DNA of 64,000 nt from Pseudomonadota bacterium (lineage in GTDB: Bacteria; Pseudomonadota; Gammaproteobacteria; Acidiferrobacterales; Acidiferrobacteraceae): assembly GCA_021777335.1 (NCBI GenBank), contig JAJYDT010000004.1:26486-90485 (forward strand), read 5' to 3'. The notes under the pieces are model-generated. The model was not told the DNA's origin. It saw only the letters and a program-made list of their open reading frames with translations, and ran no database searches. Positions 58,674 to 64,000 of the stretch are shown here, piece after piece. Position 1 is the first letter of the stretch. Every line of letters begins with the position of its first letter. The translations under genes were made by a program, and so were the position numbers.

Positions 58674-58717
58674 ATCGATCGACTATAGGAGATGGACGAG
58701 TCCGTCGTCAATGGTTT

Positions 58718-59494
58718 TTATCCTTTGAAATCATCCTTCCAGCGCCGTAGTGTACCGAATGTAGCCGCCGGGGTATCGGACTTATGTCCAGAGTGCTTCG
58801 CGGCGGCATTCCGAATCCCAGGTTCGCGCACTCTGAGAAACGGGTTTAGCCGCTGTTCAAGGCCGATGGTCGAGGGCAGCGAAGGCTCATTCTGCGCTCT
58901 TTGGCGGCTGATCTTATGATGATAGTCGATCAGATCGGGGTTATGTGGTTCGATCGTCAGCGCAAACCGGAGATTCGTCAGTGTGTATTCATGGCCGCAG
59001 TAGACCTTGAGGTGTGGCGGGAGTGCCGCGAGCTTTTCAAGCGATTCAAAGAGCTGGGCAGGCGTGCCCTCGAACGCCCGCCCACACCCGATAGAGAACA
59101 GTGTGTCGCCCGAAAACAACCGTTCATCGTCAAAGAAGGCAATATGGCCGGCGGTGTGCCCGGGGATGTCAAGTATCCGGAACGGGACCGGGAAGCCTTC
59201 TACCCGAATCTCATCGGCCTCGGACACGGGGTCTGTCATGCCGGGGATGGGTTCCCGCGCAGGTCCGTATACCGGCACGGCGGCGTCCTGTACGAGCCCC
59301 GCAATGCCGCCGCTGTGGTCCCAGTGATGGTGTGTGCAGAACACCGCAGCCATCTTCAGCCCCCGCTCCTTAAGCGCCTTCCGGGGTGGATCCGCGTCGC
59401 CGGGGTCAACCACGATCGCCGAGCGTCCGGTGGGATCAAGGATGAGCCAGATATAGTTGTCGCGAAACGCGGGGACGTGTAAAACAGAAGTCAT
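58718..59494 (-). CDS. gloB: Hydroxyacylglutathione hydrolase (glyoxalase II)
   Basis: GloB releases lactate and glutathione from S-lactoylglutathione in methylglyoxal detoxification. The 258 aa metallo-beta-lactamase-fold protein has THHHWDHSGGI (metal ligands His55, His57, Asp59, His60), DIPGHTAGHIAF, FSGDTLFSIGCGRAFEGTPAQLFESL, and the family-specific YCGHEYTLTNLRFAL. The start is the ATG whose antisense CATG is shared with a possible upstream start of yafS; a TTG two codons earlier is rejected. Confidence 0.95.
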   Translation of the reverse strand: MTSVLHVPAFRDNYIWLILDPTGRSAIVVDPGDADPPRKALKERGLKMAAVFCTHHHWDHSGGIAGLVQDAAVPVYGPAREPIPGMTDPVSEADEIRVEGFPVPFRILDIPGHTAGHIAFFDDERLFSGDTLFSIGCGRAFEGTPAQLFESLEKLAALPPHLKVYCGHEYTLTNLRFALTIEPHNPDLIDYHHKISRQRAQNEPSLPSTIGLEQRLNPFLRVREPGIRNAAAKHSGHKSDTPAATFGTLRRWKDDFKG

Positions 59495-59549
59495 GCGCAA
59501 AGTGTGGGAGCAGCCCAGCGAGAGGTCAATACCGCAAGAGGAGGTCCGC

Positions 59550-60272
59550 GTGCTTCGGCGGGCGGTGAACTCGTGGTTTGAGCAGCCGCTTGGCCGGTCC
59601 GTGCAGGCAGTGGAGGCAAACCGGCTGCGCAGCGTCCTGCCTCCGTATTACGGTCGCCTCGCGGTGCAGCTGGGCTCGATCGGCAGCATGGATCTCCTGG
59701 GGTCGAGTTCCATGCCGACGCGGGCCCTGCTCGACCTCTCCGATGAGCCCCGGAAACCGGACGTCTACGGATGTGCGGAAGCACTCCCGTTTGACGCGCG
59801 CAGCATCGACCTGGTGTTGCTGCCCCATACGCTGGATTTTTCGGCGCAGCCGCATCAGGTGCTTCGCGAGACCTACCGAGTGCTTGCGCCAGAAGGGCAT
59901 GCCGTGATCCTCGGATTCAACCCGATGAGCCTTTGGGGCGCCCAGAAGCTGCTATCCCTCGGGCGCGTGGTGCCATGGTCGGGTCAGTTCATCCGTCTCA
60001 TACGTATCCGGGACTGGCTCGCGCTCCTCGATTTCGAGTGGGTGGCCGGCCATATGATCTATTACCGCCCCCCATTGCGGCATGAAAGGTTGATGGAGCG
60101 CCTCCATTTTCTCGAGGCCATCGGCGATCGCTGGTGGCCGCTCGGTGCCGCAGTCTATCTCATTGTCGCCAAGAAGCGGGTGGCGGGCATGACCGCGATT
60201 CGGCCAGCATGGAAGACACGGTCACGGCGGACCGCGGGGCTGCGCTATCCGGTGGGCATCCGGCGTGGGTGA
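59550..60272 (+). CDS. yafS: SAM-dependent methyltransferase (YafS-like)
   Basis: The 240 aa class I methyltransferase (Methyltransf_11 type) has a degenerate SAM loop and [24 protein letters not shown]. It matches the E. coli context gloB-yafS-rnhA. I chose a GTG with an excellent AGAGGAGGT site at four to five bases. The frame extends to an ATG at 59493 that would overlap the gloB start on the other strand; that is possible but has no ribosome site. Function is unknown; methylation of an unknown target is inferred. Confidence 0.8.
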   Translation: MLRRAVNSWFEQPLGRSVQAVEANRLRSVLPPYYGRLAVQLGSIGSMDLLGSSSMPTRALLDLSDEPRKPDVYGCAEALPFDARSIDLVLLPHTLDFSAQPHQVLRETYRVLAPEGHAVILGFNPMSLWGAQKLLSLGRVVPWSGQFIRLIRIRDWLALLDFEWVAGHMIYYRPPLRHERLMERLHFLEAIGDRWWPLGAAVYLIVAKKRVAGMTAIRPAWKTRSRRTAGLRYPVGIRRG

Positions 60273-60765
60273 TATCGTCGAGATTTACACCGATGGTGCC
60301 TGCCGGGGGAACCCGGGGCCGGGGGGGTGGGGTGCGTTGCTGCGTGTGGGACGAAACGAGCGGGAGCTGTACGGTGCCGAGAGCCTGACCACGAACAACC
60401 GCATGGAACTGACGGCTGCGGTCGAGGCGTTGTTGGCGCTCAAGCGGCCGTGTCGCATCGTTCTGACGACCGATTCGGAATACCTGAGGCGCGGCATTAC
60501 CGAGTGGCTTCCCGCCTGGAAACGTCGCGGCTGGAAGACCGCCGACAAGAAGCCGGTCAAGAATATCGATCTGTGGCAGCGGCTCGAGACCGCCCAAGGC
60601 CGGCACGAGGTGCAATGGATGTGGGTCAGGGGCCATACGGGACATATTGAAAATGAGCGTGCGGACGCGCTGGCTAATCGCGCCATCGATGAACTGCTGA
60701 CGAACACGACCGGAGGGGGACGACATGCGGCAGATCGTGCTGGATACCGAGACGACGGGTCTTGA
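60265..60765 (+). CDS. rnhA: Ribonuclease HI
   Basis: RNase HI removes RNA from RNA-DNA hybrids. The 166 aa protein has all active-site acids: Asp in [16 protein letters not shown], Glu in [13 protein letters not shown], Asp in [11 protein letters not shown], Asp in [12 protein letters not shown], plus the His loop [11 protein letters not shown] start overlaps yafS by eight bases. Its 3' end overlaps dnaQ by 41 bases, so the tail of RnhA is read from the dnaQ start region. Confidence 0.96.
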   Translation: MGDIVEIYTDGACRGNPGPGGWGALLRVGRNERELYGAESLTTNNRMELTAAVEALLALKRPCRIVLTTDSEYLRRGITEWLPAWKRRGWKTADKKPVKNIDLWQRLETAQGRHEVQWMWVRGHTGHIENERADALANRAIDELLTNTTGGGRHAADRAGYRDDGS

Positions 60766-61459
60766 GGCGCACCAGGGCCATCGCATCATCGAAATCGGCT
60801 GCATCGAGATCGTCAACCGGCGGTTAACCGGCAGGAACTATCATCAATTTCTTAACCCGGACCGCGAGATCGACGCGGGTGCCATGGACGTGCACGGCCT
60901 CACCCTGGAAAGCCTGACTGATAAGCCACGATTCCATGAGATCGTGGAGGAGTTTCTCGCATTCATCAAGGGCGCTGAACTTATCATTCACAACGCGCCT
61001 TTCGACACCGGTTTTATCAATCAGGAGCTTGGTCTGCTGGAACGCCTTGGGCAACCGGCGTCGGTGCGTGTGCTTGATGGACATTGCACGGTCCTGGATA
61101 CCTTGGTGCTTGCGCGAGAGATACATCCCGGGCAGAAGAACAGCCTGAGTGCCCTATGCAAGCGCTACGGTATCGACGATTCCCATCGGGCGCTGCATGG
61201 CGCCCTGCTCGACGCACAGATTCTCGCCGAGGTTTATCTCGCGATGACGGGTGGCCAGGCCGCCCTGTTCGGAGATATGCCGGAAAAGCTGGGGCCCGTG
61301 AGTCCTTTACGGGAGCGCGGGTGGCAGCCAACAGCGCCGTTGCCCGTGGTGCGTGCGAGCGCTGAGGAGCAGGCATGTCACGACCGCTGGATAACCGAGC
61401 TTGACGAGCGTAGCGGGGGGCGCTGCCTGTGGAAACACCTTTCCATGGATACTGAATAA
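60725..61459 (+). CDS. dnaQ: DNA polymerase III epsilon subunit (proofreading exonuclease)
   Basis: DnaQ is the 3'-5' proofreader of replicase. The 244 aa protein has ExoI DTETTG near residue 7, Exo[11 protein letters not shown] and Exo[17 protein letters not shown], so all metal ligands are present. The C-terminus after about 185 is the alpha-binding segment. The ATG has GGAGGGGG upstream. In E. coli dnaQ and rnhA are divergent with overlapping promoters; here they are colinear and overlap. Confidence 0.95.
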   Translation: MRQIVLDTETTGLEAHQGHRIIEIGCIEIVNRRLTGRNYHQFLNPDREIDAGAMDVHGLTLESLTDKPRFHEIVEEFLAFIKGAELIIHNAPFDTGFINQELGLLERLGQPASVRVLDGHCTVLDTLVLAREIHPGQKNSLSALCKRYGIDDSHRALHGALLDAQILAEVYLAMTGGQAALFGDMPEKLGPVSPLRERGWQPTAPLPVVRASAEEQACHDRWITELDERSGGRCLWKHLSMDTE

Positions 61460-61897
61460 CAGGGGCGCGGGGAGCGGCGGGAGACGATAGCGGGGGTCGC
61501 GGCCGGTGGCGGAAGATGTCCAGGACCCGGTCGGCGGCCTGGATTGATGCGGCGTCCATGGTGCTGAGGTGGTTCGCTGCGGGGGTGCTGCCGTGCTCCT
61601 GAGCCGCATCCCGCCATTCTGACCGGTTATGGCCATGACATGACCGCGAGCCAGCGCAGGTAGACGCGGGCGACCCTCGTGATTCAAGGGTTATAAATGC
61701 CAAGGTGCTGGATCCTTATCCCCGTTTTCAGATCCCTGTAGCCCGTTTGGATCATTTCTGTTAGACTCTACCCACGCTCGCAGCAAAAGGGCGACTTCGC
61801 GGTCAATCCTATCGGTTCACCTCGAAAAACTTTTACAACAGCGCTTGGGCAGTCCGGCAGTCGGAAATCTCGGGCCATTCTGGAGTCTCTTTATCTT
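61460..61897. other. Non-coding gap before rhlE
   Basis: In these 438 bases I see no gene. A TATAAA at 61692-61697 lacks a convincing -35. The RhlE-type helicase family is often cold-inducible with long 5' leaders, so a long leader here would fit, but this is inference. The GGAG nearest the rhlE ATG is 13 bases away. Confidence 0.45.
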
Positions 61898-63229
61898 ATG
61901 TCATTTTCTGATCTCGGCTTGTGCGCCGAGTTGCTCAAAGCCGTTGCTGAGAAGGGCTACGACGAACCTACTGCGATACAGCGCAGCGCAATCCCGGCTA
62001 TTCTCGAGGGTCGTGATGTCATGGGGGTAGCCCAAACCGGAACTGGCAAGACCGCCGGTTTCACCTTGCCGTTGCTGCAGCGTCTCGGAGGCCGGGTCGC
62101 GCATGGGGGCGGCGTGCGGCACGTCCGCGCGCTCATACTGACACCTACCCGCGAGTTGTGCGCCCAGGTGCGCGAAAGCGTCTCCGTTTATGGGAAGTTT
62201 CTTCCTTTGAAACATACCGGGGTTTTCGGTGGTGTTGGCATGGGGTCCCAAATTGCCACGTTGCGCCGCGGTGTGGATATCCTGGTCGCGACACCTGGCC
62301 GTCTCCTTGATCACATCGGTCAGAGGACAGTCGATTTATCCGAGGTCGAGATCCTGGTTCTTGATGAAGCCGACCGGATGCTGGACATGGGCTTTATTCC
62401 GGACGTGCGCCGGATTCTGTCGGTATTGCCGGTTCGGCGGCAGAACCTGCTGTTCTCCGCCACATTCTCTCCGGAGATCCGCAAACTCGTCGCCGGGTTC
62501 CTGACAAACCCTGCGGTGTTCGAGACACCCAGGCGCGATACGGGTGCGGAGCTCGTGGCGCAGGTTGCGCATCCCGTGGAGCGTGACCGGAAACGCGCGC
62601 TGCTCTCGTTTCTCATAAAATCCGGCGACTGGGCTCAGGTGCTTGTATTTACGCGCACAAAGCACGGTGCGGACCGGCTTGCGCACCAGCTTGTGCAGGA
62701 TGGCATCAATTCAGTTGCTATGCACGGCAACAAGACCCAGGCAGCCCGCACGCGGGCCTTGAGGGACTTCAAGCAGGGCGCGGTGCGCGTATTGGTCGCT
62801 ACCGACATCGCCGCGCGGGGTATCGACATTGATCAGTTGCCGCACGTCGTCAACTTCGAGCTACCGCATGTGGCGGAGGATTATGTGCACCGGATCGGCC
62901 GGACCGGACGGGCGGGTAACGCGGGACACGCGCTCTCACTCGTGTCTGCCGAAGAGCGAACACTGCTGAGTGGCATCGAGCGGCTGCTCAAGCGCGTTAT
63001 TGCCAGGGAGATTATCCCCGGTTTCGAGTCATCTGCTCCGGCACGGATCGCACCGACTTCTGCCCTTGGGGGCCGTCACGTTGCCCGCGTCACTGACCAG
63101 CCCCACCGTAGCAGACCAGCGGGGGTGCATCATCGACCACAGGGTGGCAATAATGGCAATACCCGGAGCAAGGGGGGCAATCGCCCCGGGTCGGCGAGCG
63201 ATACCTACGTGCGTCGGGCTAGCAGGTAA
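61898..63229 (+). CDS. rhlE: DEAD-box ATP-dependent RNA helicase, RhlE type
   Basis: The helicase remodels RNA, mainly in ribosome assembly and RNA decay. The 443 aa protein has motif Q ([26 protein letters not shown]), motif I AQTGTGKT, Ia [34 protein letters not shown], and the C-terminal motifs [12 protein letters not shown] and [11 protein letters not shown] basic Gly/Asn/Arg-rich tail follows (about 380-443), as in RhlE. First codons MSFSDLGLC match family starts. Confidence 0.95.
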   Translation: MSFSDLGLCAELLKAVAEKGYDEPTAIQRSAIPAILEGRDVMGVAQTGTGKTAGFTLPLLQRLGGRVAHGGGVRHVRALILTPTRELCAQVRESVSVYGKFLPLKHTGVFGGVGMGSQIATLRRGVDILVATPGRLLDHIGQRTVDLSEVEILVLDEADRMLDMGFIPDVRRILSVLPVRRQNLLFSATFSPEIRKLVAGFLTNPAVFETPRRDTGAELVAQVAHPVERDRKRALLSFLIKSGDWAQVLVFTRTKHGADRLAHQLVQDGINSVAMHGNKTQAARTRALRDFKQGAVRVLVATDIAARGIDIDQLPHVVNFELPHVAEDYVHRIGRTGRAGNAGHALSLVSAEERTLLSGIERLLKRVIAREIIPGFESSAPARIAPTSALGGRHVARVTDQPHRSRPAGVHHRPQGGNNGNTRSKGGNRPGSASDTYVRRASR

Positions 63230-63238
63230 CATCGCGCG

Positions 63239-63263
63239 GTGCGCTCGCATCATGCGAGCGCAC
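63239..63263. terminator. Perfect 11-bp hairpin after rhlE
   Basis: GTGCGCTCGCA-TCA-TGCGAGCGCAC is a perfect 11-bp dyad with a 3-base loop, starting nine bases after the rhlE stop. No T tract follows, so it may act as an mRNA 3' stabiliser or a weak bidirectional terminator. The rest of the gap to 63496 contains nothing I can name. Confidence 0.6.
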
Positions 63264-63496
63264 TGTATCGGTACTGTCGCCGGGTGCCCACCGTCCTACA
63301 CCGGCGACAGACGCCCCTGTGGCCGGTTTACATCCCCCCACGACGTTGCAGGGTGACGAGCCGTTGCCCCGGGACCCTGACGCAAACGCCATACCCAGAT
63401 CTGCCCCACGCGGGCCGGTACGGAAGTGCGGGATCTCTGAATATCCCGGACACCGGTGAGATGCCCGGGATTTCATTGCCGGAAACAACCCCCCGT

Positions 63497-64000
63497 TTAT
63501 TCCGAAGACTGGTACGCGCCGATATCGTAAGGGCCGCTCGCCGGGCGTGGCACGCCGTTGAAGTCATGCAATACGGAGGGCAGGGATACCCCGGCGTTGA
63601 TCGCGGGACTGTTTGCGCTCAGTGTCAGGGTTGTGAGGTTCGCATACAGCGGATTAGCGACGATGGTGTACTTATCCATGCCAGTTGCCTGCTGCCAGCT
63701 CGTGAAGTCCATCCTATAGATGTTCTGGTCATCCCATTCGAAAGTCACCCCGTTCGGATTGTAATAAATGTTGCGATCGATATGGAGTGTCGCGTAGTTG
63801 GTCATTGCGTCGTGCGCAATGACCTCCATCGGCCGTGCCGTCAGGTCATAGATCACATTGTTGCGAACATACATGTTGGTGCCCGCCTGGCCGAGCGCCG
63901 ATTCGTTTGAGATCATGATGGCGCCGTGACGGGCAATAGCGGTGTTGTAACAGGAATTGTTATAGATCTCAGCGTCATAAGATGATGATTCTGCCAGGCA
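63497..64000 (-). CDS. Right-handed parallel beta-helix protein, C-terminal part (5' end outside window)
   Basis: The minus-strand frame is open through the window edge; 167 residues are visible and the first ATG is internal. Coils read as short repeats ending in Asn: YNNSCYNTAIARHGAIMIS, TNMYVRNNVIYDL, TLHIDRNIYYNP, then LTLSANSPAINAGVSLP and the closing DFNGVPRPASGPYDIGAYQ, which is typical of the end of pectin-lyase-like/choice-of-anchor beta-helix surface proteins (NSPAINAG ... DIGAYE pattern). Ligand is unknown. The protein is probably exported, but its signal is outside the window. Confidence 0.8.
   Translation of the reverse strand, partial: CLAESSSYDAEIYNNSCYNTAIARHGAIMISNESALGQAGTNMYVRNNVIYDLTARPMEVIAHDAMTNYATLHIDRNIYYNPNGVTFEWDDQNIYRMDFTSWQQATGMDKYTIVANPLYANLTTLTLSANSPAINAGVSLPSVLHDFNGVPRPASGPYDIGAYQSSE

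Overview
The window is a GC-rich chromosomal segment of a gammaproteobacterium. Gene order is the main evidence: tig-clpP-clpX-lon-hupB-tRNAs-ppiD, mltD/gloB-yafS-rnhA-dnaQ, clpA/infA-bpt-aat, LysR/leuCDB and folA-thyA are all arrangements of that class. A plasma-membrane-type (P3A) H+-ATPase, common in acid-loving prokaryotes, together with ergothioneine genes, makes an acidophilic lineage (for example Acidiferrobacter-like) a reasonable guess. The genus cannot be fixed from the sequence alone.

Layout. 1-4 kb: the 3' end of clpA, then a leftward operon (FemAB-like acetyltransferase, small protein, aat, bpt, infA) tied to N-degron proteolysis. 4.3-11.2 kb: sucC-sucD-nadE, a P-II protein, bamD, rluD-pgeF. 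11.2-15 kb: nadC and a divergent ergothioneine cluster, egtB-egtC against egtD. 15.3-21.1 kb: a CBS-pair protein, the P3A H+-ATPase and an MFS-acyltransferase fusion, separated by long non-coding gaps. 21.1-25.2 kb: clpB behind a clear sigma-32 promoter, a thioesterase and a TraB/GumN protein. 25.3-32.3 kb: aroC, an HcaT-type MFS protein, and a LysR regulator divergent from leuCDB. 32.6-39.1 kb: fimV, a PEBP-family protein, folA-thyA, a SET-domain protein, a Ser/Thr-rich lipoprotein and folD. 39.4-41.3 kb: a four-tRNA operon (Pro-Arg-His-Lys), a frameshifted beta-propeller lipoprotein, and tRNA-Leu. 41.4-49.8 kb: the trigger factor/ClpXP/Lon/HU/PpiD proteostasis block with tRNA-Val and tRNA-Asp. 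49.8-57.2 kb: fabI and a four-gene peptide ABC importer of Yej type. 57.2-63.3 kb: mltD, gloB, yafS, rnhA, dnaQ and rhlE. The window ends inside a beta-helix surface-type protein.

How it works together. Protein quality control dominates: ClpA, ClpB, ClpXP, Lon, trigger factor and PpiD, plus Aat and Bpt, which make N-degrons read by ClpS-ClpAP. Stress traits (ergothioneine, proton pump, heat-shock promoter) fit a hostile, probably acidic habitat. There is no CRISPR array, prophage, insertion sequence or integron. I see no convincing wholly new multi-gene system. The best leads are single features: an apparently doubly membrane-anchored peptide-binding protein, the compact divergent ergothioneine control region, the transporter-acyltransferase fusion without a ligase domain, a possible leaderless transcript, a candidate 54-residue ORF, and several unassigned small proteins coupled to known genes.
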